A stretch of DNA of 64,000 nt from assembly GCA_009859145.1 (NCBI GenBank), contig VRVR01000034.1, forward strand, positions 119,358 through 183,357. Direction: 5' to 3'. A program made the translations under genes and the position numbers. Below, one piece after another: positions 53,417-62,212 of this stretch. Position 1 is the first letter of the stretch, and the number at the start of each line of letters is the position of its first letter. Under the pieces are notes generated by a model. It was not told where the DNA came from. It saw only the letters and a program-made list of their open reading frames with translations, and searched no databases. Origin of the DNA: Andalucia godoyi. Lineage: Eukaryota; Discoba; Jakobea; Jakobida; Andaluciidae.

Positions 53417-55198
53417 TCAAGCTTGCGAAAGCGGACTCTGCAGCGCAAGGGGCAGCATCTGGATTACACTCTTTCGCAACGTCTCTAAACGCGTAACCAT
53501 CTCCATGTCGTTCCACGACTTGCAAGTATCCTGAAGGTCTGTAATGCGAAGGCACACGTCAATCTTTTGAACATCGGACTTGTTCAGGAACATGGAGCAC
53601 AGTCGATCAATGGAACATATTTCGAGAGTTGAAATAAGGAACGAGCGCCACATCATAATCAAAAATGACTCAAAAAGCTGCGTCTCAACGAACGACTCGT
53701 ACAACGCAAGAATGGCTTTTTCAGAGCCTTGTAACATTTTTTGATCGTATCCGTGCGTTTTCACATAAGCAAGGAATGTGTGGGAAGGGAAAATATTGTG
53801 CACTTCTGCACAAATCAGAATATCCAGGGATTTTGAATTCCAAATCTGCTGGAACGCGAGTTGCAGCGGGAGTAGAAATGCATTGGTCAACTGAGAGAAG
53901 TAGCGACGAAGAGTTGCAGAATTTGCGGCAACTGAAGCCGAAGAATGAGATCGGTCGTCCACAAGCGACGAAATGACGGACTTGTCAACTTGCAAAATAG
54001 GTTTCGAAGATGCGTTGAATCGCTTCTTAAAATCCTCAGTCAAGCTCAACCTCTTGTCTAATTTCTTCGGCGTTCGAAAAGGAGAAAAGGAAAACGACGA
54101 TGTCATAGAGTCGAATCGCTTGTGCGGTGTTTTCTTCGGTGTTTCCGAAGCAGCAGAATCCGAAGAACCTTGCTGTCCAAAATCTATTGACCCGTGGAAA
54201 CACCGAACATGCCAGTGTTTGGAATCCGATGAATCCGTGGAAGACGACAAGCCTTCCTGCATCCGAGGATCGTCTCCGAGAGACACGAAGTTCGGCCAAT
54301 CGGCAAAAGCCTTCGTAAAGAATGGATTGGTTGCCCCAACAACTGCATTATAAGAGCCTGAAACCCCAATTGACGACAAGGACTTGAATTCTGAGTCGTG
54401 GATGGTTGTGTACGGTCTGAGAATCCCTTGAAACCGCAAAGGAGAAATAATGGACACAATGGCAAACACGGCAGCAGAACTTTGATGAGGGGTTGGGGCA
54501 AGAACCCACAGCGGCTCTTCCCGAATCAGAATCTCCCATATGTGCCACAGATGCGGTGCATTTGCAGAACTGAACGCTTGGCCGATTTCACAGTCTTGGA
54601 ACGCAAACGAGCGGCCCGTTAAGAACGAATTTTGTTGCGAGTCTACATTAACGGAGAAGACGCTGTTATCAAAAACAGGTGTCCGATAAGCGAGGGAATG
54701 GCTGCCGATGCAGAGCTGAGGATAAGACGTATCGGATATCACATCGGGCCATGAGGCGATCTGCTCGGCGATTTCCCTGAACAAAACGTTGGCCAGCTGA
54801 CTGGCCTCCAGATCGTTGGACGATGAAGCGCGAATACGACGCACCACCTCGGATCCCACGACATGTGCCATCTCTCCAAGAAGGCGTACGAATGGAAATC
54901 GCGACACAATGCACACAGATCGCTGCGAATACCGTCGCTTCGATGTTGAATCAACATAGCGAAAAAAATGAACGCCGACAAAGTATCGACGAAATGTGCA
55001 GACATAGACAGACTCGACCTCAGAAGATGGAGATATGCATTCTGAACTAAATTCTGGAAGTCCGACGAATGCGAGTTCAGAAAGTGCGTCGGCCGCAAGA
55101 GCCTGGTCTGGATGCACGAGCTCCACTCGCTGTCCATCTTCAAGATGAAAATTCACAAGAGAAAAGCAAACAAACCATTTACGAGGAAGCTCTGGCAT
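53417..55198 (-). CDS. DENND6-like DENN-domain protein
   Basis: A 593-residue tripartite DENN protein of the DENND6/AFI1 group, likely a guanine nucleotide exchange factor for an endosomal Rab (Rab14 in animals). Evidence: FVCFSLVNFHLEDGQRVELV at the uDENN start, a Y-C/V-C-T-F-x-R-Y-F-V-G core (YVCTFRRYFVGVHFFRYVDS), KRRYSQRSVCIVSRFPFVRL (the QKS-V-x-I-S-x-x-P-F motif), LWHIWEILIREEPLWVLAPT (cDENN, matching the L-x-x-LWE-L-x-L-x-x-EPL motif), then PYTTIHDSEF and VGATNPFF, and a C-terminal LRRYFSQLTNAFLLPLQ (matching KxxRRYTxxFIxPLE). A Ser/Lys-rich insert of about 70 residues sits in the dDENN region. Confidence 0.85.
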   Translation of the reverse strand: MPELPRKWFVCFSLVNFHLEDGQRVELVHPDQALAADALSELAFVGLPEFSSECISPSSEVESVYVCTFRRYFVGVHFFRYVDSTSKRRYSQRSVCIVSRFPFVRLLGEMAHVVGSEVVRRIRASSSNDLEASQLANVLFREIAEQIASWPDVISDTSYPQLCIGSHSLAYRTPVFDNSVFSVNVDSQQNSFLTGRSFAFQDCEIGQAFSSANAPHLWHIWEILIREEPLWVLAPTPHQSSAAVFAIVSIISPLRFQGILRPYTTIHDSEFKSLSSIGVSGSYNAVVGATNPFFTKAFADWPNFVSLGDDPRMQEGLSSSTDSSDSKHWHVRCFHGSIDFGQQGSSDSAASETPKKTPHKRFDSMTSSFSFSPFRTPKKLDKRLSLTEDFKKRFNASSKPILQVDKSVISSLVDDRSHSSASVAANSATLRRYFSQLTNAFLLPLQLAFQQIWNSKSLDILICAEVHNIFPSHTFLAYVKTHGYDQKMLQGSEKAILALYESFVETQLFESFLIMMWRSFLISTLEICSIDRLCSMFLNKSDVQKIDVCLRITDLQDTCKSWNDMEMVTRLETLRKSVIQMLPLALQSPLSQA

Positions 55199-56065
55199 GT
55201 AACTTCAATGGGCCGTACCTCTGAGTGGTGTACGTGCTTGCCTGCTGGTCAACGGCCTGTTACTGCTCGAAAAATCCAATCTCAAAAAAAATCCGTTTCC
55301 CGATCAAGAAGTCCATGCCAGACGACGCCTCCCAGATGGCTACTGTGTGCTTTCAAAAAGGAGAAATGGAAATGTGTGGTTCTGCCGGATTTTTTTATTT
55401 TCGAGTCAGGACCCAGAAGTTCAAAACTCACGACTCAGGAGCACCTACATTATACACTGAATATGCATATCTACGAATAGACATGCATATTCAATCCTGC
55501 ATCCCGTTGGCTGGAAGGGGATCGGCCCCAACACGCCTCACGGCGTTCTTCAGATAAATGTTCCGCGCTCCGTTCCCAATCTCGATCAATCGGTGAGCCA
55601 CTTTCTCAGCGTGACACGTTGTTCCTGAGAAGGGTGCATTTTGATTCTGACGGCCCTAGCAGCAGGCGCTTTCGTGTCCTCAGCTGCAGCGCGATTGATG
55701 CACCTGGAGATACGAGATCGTGTCTTGGAAGTTCGCCTCTTGGCAGTGCGCTGAACGAATGATAGATGACTACGCGTAAGCACGGATTCCTGTGAAGCAA
55801 ACGTGCTAGTGTCGGTCGGCTAGTATTGACCGTGTCTGTTTATGTATACTTCCGTATGCATGACAATGACGTGTTATTGTCCAGAGAGCGGCGTGCGTGC
55901 GTAGCCACACACGCAGCGTTCTCGTGAAGATCGTGTTTTTATTTTGTCGTCGCTCGAGCACTGCAGATGCTGACAGATCCGCGCACACGATCGGCATTTC
56001 CATGAAGCGACAAGGACAACCATCCTTCATGCTCTCCCTTCGCTGCTCAATGTTTTCAGTTGACG
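55199..56065. other. Spacer with Fanzor-derived copy B
   Basis: 55199-55490 is upstream sequence of DENND6 without features. 55500-55885 is the remnant. 55886-56065 borders the PP2C stop. No intact gene. Confidence 0.6.
55500..55885 (-). mobile_element. Internally deleted Fanzor/TnpB-like remnant, copy B
   Basis: On the minus strand a basic lead (KRRTSKTRSRISRC) runs into VRIKMHPSQEQRVTLRKWLTD-type sequence (HPSQEQRVTLRKWLTD), the N-terminal signature of TnpB/Fanzor. It is joined directly, with a one-base shift, to GNGARNIYLKNAVRRVGADP and a stop at about 55494. The RuvC-I, RuvC-II and zinc-ribbon regions are absent. The left flank (55771-55873) and the join (55570-55617) match copy A at 7.66-8.03 kb in inverted orientation. 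A GGGG-CCCC hairpin and an ACGCC-GGCGT hairpin can form at 55515-55550. Confidence 0.7.
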
Positions 56066-57163
56066 TCACATCGGACAGGCCTGGCTTGAAGAAGAAGGAG
56101 ACGAGGGAGAAGAGGGATGCAGACGGTTGATTTTGGCCTCTGAAACTAAAATGGAAAAATCGTCGTAATACAACCCCTTGCTGGTGTTCTTTCCATTTTG
56201 GGGAGCCCGACAAAGATCGGCAATTGCATCTGCCATGCCTTCGCAGTCAAGTGAGCCGTCTTTGCCAAGATATTGATACAAAATCTCGTTCACCTTCTCC
56301 CGGTGTACGTGTGGGTCGTTGCTATCTGACAGATGTTTCCACATTCCATCGCTTGCAAGTATGAGAAACACGAATTTGAAGTCGCGGACGTCCACCACAT
56401 GCACATCTGGTGTGGGAGATATCACTGGCTTGTCGGGAACAGCTTTGAATGCAAAATTTCCCATCGAACGGGACATATTGAGCATTGTGTGCTGCGGAAA
56501 GAGTTCTTCGTTGTTCTCCAATTCTGCTTGACTTCCCTCCCGAATCGCAATATAGCTACCTCCTGCCACAACTTCTCCGCCTGCTCGGATCGCTCTTCTT
56601 GTGTCTGCGTTGTTAACGTCTATGTCATGATCTTGAGATTCGAATACAACGCGGGCTCTTGGAAGGACCATCGGGCCTTCACTCCCAAATATCATAATCC
56701 GAGAGTCTCCGACTGTTGCTGCAAAAATCGTTGTGTCCCAAACCACTACTACAGAGGCTGTTGAACCCCCGTCATGCTTATGCAAATGGTCTGCGCTCAT
56801 CACGTACCTGTAGAAATCCGCATCCGACTTTAAGAACGCGTCCACAATGCACTGCTTCATCTTGGAAAGATCAGTCTGGACCGTCTCAAATTGCAACAGC
56901 GCGTTTTCAACCTTGTCCGTAAGATCTTTTGAGAACCATTCTGCGGCATGGTGACCCGGCTTGCCGTGGCCGTCGCAAACGGTGAAAATTCCCTTCAATC
57001 GCGGGGATTTTGGTCGGCTCTCGGTTGTCGCGTACACCTCTGATCCGACTCTTTGAAGAACACGGTCTTGGAAAGGGTGCTTTGATCTTTGGGATCCTCG
57101 CCGGGAAATGACAAGATTCGTCTGTTCGACTTTGTGCAAATCTGATACCTCTACCAATGCCAT
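56066..57163 (-). CDS. PP2C-type Ser/Thr protein phosphatase
   Basis: A 365-residue PPM phosphatase dependent on Mn/Mg. Motifs in order: the arginine-containing opening SRRGSQRSKHPFQDRVL (variant), FTVCDGHGKPGHHAAEWF (metal aspartate D and DGHG), HDGGSTASVVVVWDTTIF (GSTA), ATVGDSRIM (GDSR), LNMSRSMGNFAFK, FVFLILASDGMWKHLSD (SDG) and YYDDFSILVSEA (D-N/D metal motif). The C-terminus is a Ser/Pro run. The conserved start suggests the ATG at 57163; two upstream in-frame ATGs (57265, 57364) would add a Cys/Phe-rich extension that looks like leader sequence. The target is unknown. Confidence 0.87.
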   Translation of the reverse strand: MALVEVSDLHKVEQTNLVISRRGSQRSKHPFQDRVLQRVGSEVYATTESRPKSPRLKGIFTVCDGHGKPGHHAAEWFSKDLTDKVENALLQFETVQTDLSKMKQCIVDAFLKSDADFYRYVMSADHLHKHDGGSTASVVVVWDTTIFAATVGDSRIMIFGSEGPMVLPRARVVFESQDHDIDVNNADTRRAIRAGGEVVAGGSYIAIREGSQAELENNEELFPQHTMLNMSRSMGNFAFKAVPDKPVISPTPDVHVVDVRDFKFVFLILASDGMWKHLSDSNDPHVHREKVNEILYQYLGKDGSLDCEGMADAIADLCRAPQNGKNTSKGLYYDDFSILVSEAKINRLHPSSPSSPSSSSQACPM

Positions 57164-57588
57164 TCGCTTCTTATCTACAATGAGTCCAGAATAACAAAAC
57201 ACAACCGAGAAGCAAGCGAAAGAATGTCCAAATGCACAAAACCGCACCCTCCTTTCTCCATCCATTTTCTCGCCTGTGCAACTTGTTGTATTCCACTGGA
57301 ACTGCTGCGTATAAGCAGACACGAATCGCAACTTGCTCTTCAACAAAAAACAAAAAAATTCCATTTATGTACAATTTTGAAATTTTTGCACTTCTTTTCT
57401 TTCCCCTCAGCAGAACGTGCACCGTTGACGCAAAGTGCCCTCACAAAAAAGGAATCCGAAGGAAAGAGGGTCAGAAGTGGTAAAGTGTAAGCGGAACACG
57501 ATAAAACAGAGATTTTGGATGAAACCGCGTGGTGATTGGATGCAGGCGGAAGCTGCATTTTCCAAACAAAACAAATAATCGGAAACCC
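57164..57588. other. Spacer between tandem minus-strand genes
   Basis: Upstream region of PP2C and downstream region of the cyclin gene. An ATG-led extension of the PP2C frame is possible to 57364. Nothing else seen. Confidence 0.5.
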
Positions 57589-58467
57589 TTAGACGAGCAG
57601 GTTTCTGTGAGGTTCGCAAACGGCTACAGGAGATTCGGGTCTATCTCCGTCCATGACGCACGAGGAAACCGGAGCAGAAACCTCTGAGTGCATTTCCTTT
57701 TGGAAAAGGTCCCACAGAGAATCCTTGGCAAGAGTGAGTTGTTCTCCGTCAATGCCAAAGACTCGTTCAAAATACGACGTCCAGAGCTCCATGTCGATCG
57801 GAAATCCGCACATTTGTAAAGACGCGGTGCACAGAAAGACAGCTGCTCCAATCACTGGAGTAGAATGCTGCGAAACAATAGCATGGCTGCAAAGAGCCAA
57901 GTCTGCGAAAAAGAGCACTGTGGCATTGACTCTGTGATCAAGCACGACATTCTCCAGCAACTGAAGAATCCGGTAGGTGATCGAGTGCGGAGACACAAAG
58001 GACTGCGCATTATAGACGTGCTTGCAAGTCCAAAGTGCATCAAGAACGCACAGCTCTGTGTCGCGCAATGCAATTTCACCAAACTGCTCAGAAGACGCCT
58101 GCACAAGTTGATCGATTGCAAGTGGCCGAGTTTCCTCGATCTTGGCAGAAATCAACAGAGATGCTGCTGCAGCTAGCATCGAAAATCGCTCCGAAACGAA
58201 AACATGAGTGCAGAAAGCGTCGAAGATGCTGACCGCACGGGCAAAAGTCTCGGAAGAAAACCCATAAGTCTCAGCAAGGTGAAGCATCCATCGAGTTGCA
58301 CTGTCTCGCACTGCGGAATCAAGTGAGACGACAACCGAAGATGTCTTCTTGCACCGCTGAAGAGCGTGCTTCAAGGACGAGGCAAGAGGCCGATCGTGGA
58401 CACGTGTGCAAAGCAAGTGTCTCGGAGAGGAGAATACATTCATTGCAGGAATGCTTTTTGCGTACAT
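57589..58467 (-). CDS. Cyclin-box protein
   Basis: A 292-residue protein with a cyclin N-box: RDSATRWMLHLAETYGFSSE (matching R-x-x-x-x-x-W-M-x-x-L/V...), FARAVSIFDAFCTHVFVSER, LAAAASLLISAKIEETRPLA and TELCVLDALWTCKHVYNAQS (matching E-x-x-I-L-x-x-L-x-W). The second helical box is weaker (VNATVLFFADLALCSHAIVS, IGAAVFLCTASLQMCG). It looks like a D-type or orphan cyclin that would activate a CDK; its class cannot be set. No destruction box or nuclear signal is obvious. The first ATG of the frame is at 58467, followed by another at 58443. Confidence 0.75.
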   Translation of the reverse strand: MYAKSIPAMNVFSSPRHLLCTRVHDRPLASSLKHALQRCKKTSSVVVSLDSAVRDSATRWMLHLAETYGFSSETFARAVSIFDAFCTHVFVSERFSMLAAAASLLISAKIEETRPLAIDQLVQASSEQFGEIALRDTELCVLDALWTCKHVYNAQSFVSPHSITYRILQLLENVVLDHRVNATVLFFADLALCSHAIVSQHSTPVIGAAVFLCTASLQMCGFPIDMELWTSYFERVFGIDGEQLTLAKDSLWDLFQKEMHSEVSAPVSSCVMDGDRPESPVAVCEPHRNLLV

Positions 58468-58954
58468 TGGCAAAAGTGGAACAAATACAAAAATGATAAA
58501 CAGAAATGTTACAAGAGATCACAGCGTCCTGAGGATACTTGGAGACAATGAATGGTAATGTTTTTTTTTAAAAAAAGAACTCTTGATTGACTCTTTCAAT
58601 CTTGCCTTTGATGTGGTTCGGCAGCAGCACTGCGTAGAGGAAACAGTATGGAGCACGGAACAAAAAAAAAGAAGCAAGACAAATAAGAGCAACAACAAAT
58701 CTCTCAAAAGAATTGGCTCCAAGAAGAAAACGAAACAGGAGAAGAGAAAGAAGGAGGAGGAGAGAAAAGAAAGAAAAAGACGCACGAGATGGGGCTGGCT
58801 GGCGCAGACCAGGGAACATGCGGGACGCGGGGCGAAACAATATCTCTGCCGGACATTTGAAATTCAGAGAAACCCTGGAGGGAAATGGAAATTCAAAGGG
58901 TTGATGGGTGCTGAAGTGCGCGGGATGGACTAAAGGAGTTATGTGCAAGGGCAA
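58468..58954. other. Spacer, A/G-rich
   Basis: 58660-58790 is a strongly purine-biased stretch (AAAG/GAAG). No gene seen. Confidence 0.5.
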
Positions 58955-59455
58955 TCACAAAAATGACAGCAGGATACTGAGCAAAAAGGAAGCGACAGGT
59001 GTCGAATCCAACTTTTTGGTCGGAGGAAACATTTTTGCAAGAAACTGCTTCGTGCACCATCCGCTCCGGTGCAGGGAGCTTGCCAGCGCTTCTTCATCCG
59101 ATCGGGAACTAAGAACTCCAAACTGTTTCCGTTCTGCTTCGGCAGATTCCTGAAAACTACGGAGCCGCAGGGCGGAATGCTGGGGTGGGAACCGGAAGCA
59201 AAACATCGAATCAGCAAGATGCCTCGCAGCAGCGGCATTTTTCACACCCCCCACACTTTGTGACTTTGCAGATAAATGGAGAATTTTCGAGGAGGGCTTA
59301 GTGCCTTTGCAGGGATGGGGAACTCCAGGAGCACAGCCCATCGCAGCGACGTAACCACAGCAAATGGAACCAACAAAGTCCTGTTCGGACGTTTTGGAAA
59401 TTCTTCCTGGCTGGAGACTGGGAAAAAACACCCCATCAAAAAACTCTGCATCCAT
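58955..59455 (-). CDS. Possible hypothetical protein, 166 residues
   Basis: An ATG-led frame with codon use like the neighbouring genes: MDAEFFDGVFFPSLQPGRIS, then CCGYVAAMGCAPGVPHPC, then AARHLADSMFCFRFPPQHS and a hydrophobic C-terminus STPVASFLLSILLSFL. The end could be a tail anchor or a GPI signal, but the N-terminus has no signal peptide. No family is recognised and an overlapping frame is also open for 99 residues, so this may not be a gene. Confidence 0.35.
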   Translation of the reverse strand: MDAEFFDGVFFPSLQPGRISKTSEQDFVGSICCGYVAAMGCAPGVPHPCKGTKPSSKILHLSAKSQSVGGVKNAAAARHLADSMFCFRFPPQHSALRLRSFQESAEAERKQFGVLSSRSDEEALASSLHRSGWCTKQFLAKMFPPTKKLDSTPVASFLLSILLSFL

Positions 59456-59994
59456 GCAGCTCTCCTTTCGCTGTGCTACAAGAAAAGAAAAATACCACAC
59501 AAAAAAATATATTATTTTTAATTAAAAAAATCACCAAGGCTGTTGTTGTGTCTCGAACTGTTCCATTCAACAACAACAGCATCAAACAGAAAAGAGACTG
59601 AAATGGTGAGCACGGTCTGAGAAACGAGATGAAAAAAGGTGAGTTTGATCCATTCGTTAGCGAAGCCCCAAGCGGATATTCACTTCTGCAGACGCACTGC
59701 ACAAGCTATCAATCGCTTTTCAACGGTTCTTTTACTGTAATCCTCAGCTCTGGCTTGATTCGCAGCCTGGAAGAAGGATTGACATCTTCTTCGGACCAGG
59801 CATGTCCCGGAGCTGCCGTTTCAGATCTTTTCCGAGAATCAGCACCAAGCGTCTGCAAGAGTTGCTTCTAAGGTACTATGGGTATATTAATTCTCTGGGT
59901 GCCTGTTAAGCATCCCAATGTCATCAAACAAACGAGATGTACATCTATTATTATTTTTTGTCCAATGGGTGAAATGTAGCGCAACCTTTGACTT
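59456..59994. other. Spacer with a short coding-like frame
   Basis: AT-rich at 59490-59530. The frame at 59629-59871 is listed separately. Beyond it nothing is seen up to the stop of the 201-residue protein. Confidence 0.5.
59629..59871 (+). CDS. Possible 80-residue protein or terminal exon
   Basis: ATG-led frame with gene-like codons (FDPFVSEAPSGYSLLQTHCT, LIRSLEEGLTSSSDQACPGA) ending CKSCF. A GTGAGT donor-like string directly after the ATG codons (59639) leaves open that the ATG is not the true start. No homology recognised. Confidence 0.3.
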   Translation: MKKGEFDPFVSEAPSGYSLLQTHCTSYQSLFNGSFTVILSSGLIRSLEEGLTSSSDQACPGAAVSDLFRESAPSVCKSCF

Positions 59995-60600
59995 CTACAG
60001 CACACGCATTTTTCGCTGCACGTTGTCCAGTTCCTGACGACACACGAGAACACACAGTTGCACCTGCTTGATATTACCACTCCGAGATAGAAATTCGTAG
60101 GAAGTGCCATCTTCACAAGGAACTGACACTTCAACAACAAAACGACGAAGAGCATTTTCAATATCGTGCAGAAAAGGTCGTTGGTCGACAAGGAATCTTT
60201 CGTAGAGAAGAGTGAGCGCAGCACGCAGTTTACCGACAGACAGTCGGCATCCCCGAATGTGCGTTTGAAGCAAATCTCTCAGCTCTGCACACTTCTGGTG
60301 CACGATCTGAAGATGACAGGAAACGAAATGCACGTGAGACGCCATGAGCGACTCTTCACGAGAAGCCGACTCCCAGGTGTCGTCAATCCGCAGCCGGGAG
60401 AGTTCTGCTTCTTCCAGCTTCAGAACCACAACCAAAGCTGAATCACAACGCTCGGCGAGAATGTCACATGCGCGCCGAACTGAAGAAAACAGGTGATCCA
60501 TGAATAAATCACTGTCTTTCCAGAAGGCTTTCAATGCGCAAAAGAACATAAATTTAGGAACAACCACCCATAAATCTGCCATCAGAGGAGAGAGACGCAT
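59995..60600 (-). CDS. Uncharacterised 201-residue helical protein
   Basis: A single frame from ATG 60600. It starts with a hydrophobic MADLWVVVPKFMFFCALKAF, then long helices: FMDHLFSSVRRACDILAERC, LVVVLKLEEAELSRLRIDD, FVSCHLQIVHQKCAELRDLL and YERFLVDQRPFLHDIENAL. It is Cys-containing and likely soluble or peripherally bound. No motif of a known family. Divergent from the membrane protein at 60824, with 223 bases between. Confidence 0.5.
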   Translation of the reverse strand: MRLSPLMADLWVVVPKFMFFCALKAFWKDSDLFMDHLFSSVRRACDILAERCDSALVVVLKLEEAELSRLRIDDTWESASREESLMASHVHFVSCHLQIVHQKCAELRDLLQTHIRGCRLSVGKLRAALTLLYERFLVDQRPFLHDIENALRRFVVEVSVPCEDGTSYEFLSRSGNIKQVQLCVLVCRQELDNVQRKMRVL

Positions 60601-60823
60601 TCAACGCCTCGAGAGTTGAGACTCAAGAATGAAAGAGTTTGACGACGCACTCAAGATGAATTTCGGAACCTCAACTGGGGAAGAAAGACCCCGCTGAAGG
60701 GAGGGGAAGGAACAACCGAATCGCAAATTCTTCCTTCCGCAGTTCTGCACTGGGCTTCATCGCAACTTCAGAGAAGATTGTCAAACTACGGGATATAAAC
60801 GTATATGGCGAATAGTTATTGAC

Positions 60824-62212
60824 ATGCAAACCACAGGACCTTCTTATTATACTGGCCCGCTTTCCGGGACGGTGTATCTGTGCCTGTCTGCATTGTCCTC
60901 TAGCGTGGCTTGTGACATTGCCTTTGTTCTCTTCTATTCTGTTTGCCCATTCATGTACATTGCGCCATTTTTCCAAGGGATCCTAATGGTTTTGAGCTAT
61001 TTCGTGTTTTTATTGTTTGGTCTTTTCTCGGAAAATATCGTGCGTCCGCGATTGTCAATCCCCTTGATACTCTACTCGTTTGCGGGAGGCTGCTGCGTCC
61101 AAACGTTGCGAGTGTGGGTTCTGTACAGCATTCCTTCTGTTCGCTATGTTTTCATTCTCTCGTTTATCGACTTTTTTTTTGGGTCGCTGTTTCTCGCCGC
61201 ATTTCAGAAGTTGCAGCGAGTGTCGGCAAGCACTATGTTTTTTGCGCTGCTAACAGCATGTGCGGCAGTGATGATGGCGTTCTTCGAGTTGCCGTCATTT
61301 GCCGCATCGGCTGATTGGTTTGTTTTAGTTCTGTATTGTGCGTACCGACTACTCTCGGTCGCATTTATTACTGGCGTGCATTCCTTCCTCCGCTTGCACT
61401 CCAATGGCCTTGAAACGGAAGGTTTGGCTATTCATCGACCCGGAGAGGACCTGTATCGTTTGCGCATTAACAGTTGTTTCGGATCTTTGTCAAGTTGCGC
61501 GGATGTCCTTGCGTTCGGTCCTTTAGATTTGATTGACATCCGTTTGTTATCCGAATCTGTTCCATCAGTCATGGCGGCTTGCTTCCTTTGTGGCTTTTAT
61601 GGGCAGTTTGATGGAATCCTTTCGTTTTCTGCAGTGGAGATTCTCCTGGCAGTTGTGCTTGCTTCGCAACCGCTGCTCAATTCTGCATGTCGTACGTTGT
61701 CCGTTGCTTCGACAAGTGACGCAATCCACGTCATGTCCAGGATCATGTTGATCGTCGGTTTTGCAGCGTATCTGGAATTCACTGGTTCTGCTGTAATTCG
61801 AAACATCTATGATGTCTATGTTGCTTTCGGCTGCCTTTTCTTTTGCTTTCTGGTTTTCTGGACAGACTTTCGCACTTCTCAGATTGAACATTCAAAACAT
61901 ATGCTGGAATTGCTGCGAACTTCCTCATTTGCTATTTCCAATAAGGACCGGGAATATATCCGGGATGCCTGCTCCATCTTCTCGTATGAGGAATTCTCGA
62001 TGACCGTTTTCAAAATACTTCTGCAGACTGGATCTCCGCGGAAATCAGTGGCCACTTTTGTTGAACCCGCCTTCTCTTCGAAAGTGTTGAGCATCCGCGA
62101 TCCTGAGGACGTCATCCGGATTCGAAACAGAAAACACAATCTGAAAAACGCTTTGGATCAAAGTTCTTTGCAAGATCCGGATTCAGAAGACGATTCGTGC
62201 TCGTCAGAATAA
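60824..62212 (+). CDS. Multi-pass membrane protein, DMT-like
   Basis: A 462-residue protein with about nine to ten hydrophobic spans (for example GILMVLSYFVFLLFGLF, SIPLILYSFAGGCCV, YVFILSFIDFFFGSLFLAAF, STMFFALLTACAAVMMAFF, WFVLVLYCAYRLLSVAFITG and VAFGCLFFCFLVFWTDF) and a cytosolic acidic tail (DQSSLQDPDSEDDSCSSE). The span SVRYVFILSFIDFFFGSLFL followed by LQKLQRVS-like AAFQKLQRVSAST resembles drug/metabolite (EamA/SLC35) transporters, but the second half lacks their clear repeat, so this is tentative. No substrate can be suggested. Confidence 0.6.
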   Translation: MQTTGPSYYTGPLSGTVYLCLSALSSSVACDIAFVLFYSVCPFMYIAPFFQGILMVLSYFVFLLFGLFSENIVRPRLSIPLILYSFAGGCCVQTLRVWVLYSIPSVRYVFILSFIDFFFGSLFLAAFQKLQRVSASTMFFALLTACAAVMMAFFELPSFAASADWFVLVLYCAYRLLSVAFITGVHSFLRLHSNGLETEGLAIHRPGEDLYRLRINSCFGSLSSCADVLAFGPLDLIDIRLLSESVPSVMAACFLCGFYGQFDGILSFSAVEILLAVVLASQPLLNSACRTLSVASTSDAIHVMSRIMLIVGFAAYLEFTGSAVIRNIYDVYVAFGCLFFCFLVFWTDFRTSQIEHSKHMLELLRTSSFAISNKDREYIRDACSIFSYEEFSMTVFKILLQTGSPRKSVATFVEPAFSSKVLSIRDPEDVIRIRNRKHNLKNALDQSSLQDPDSEDDSCSSE

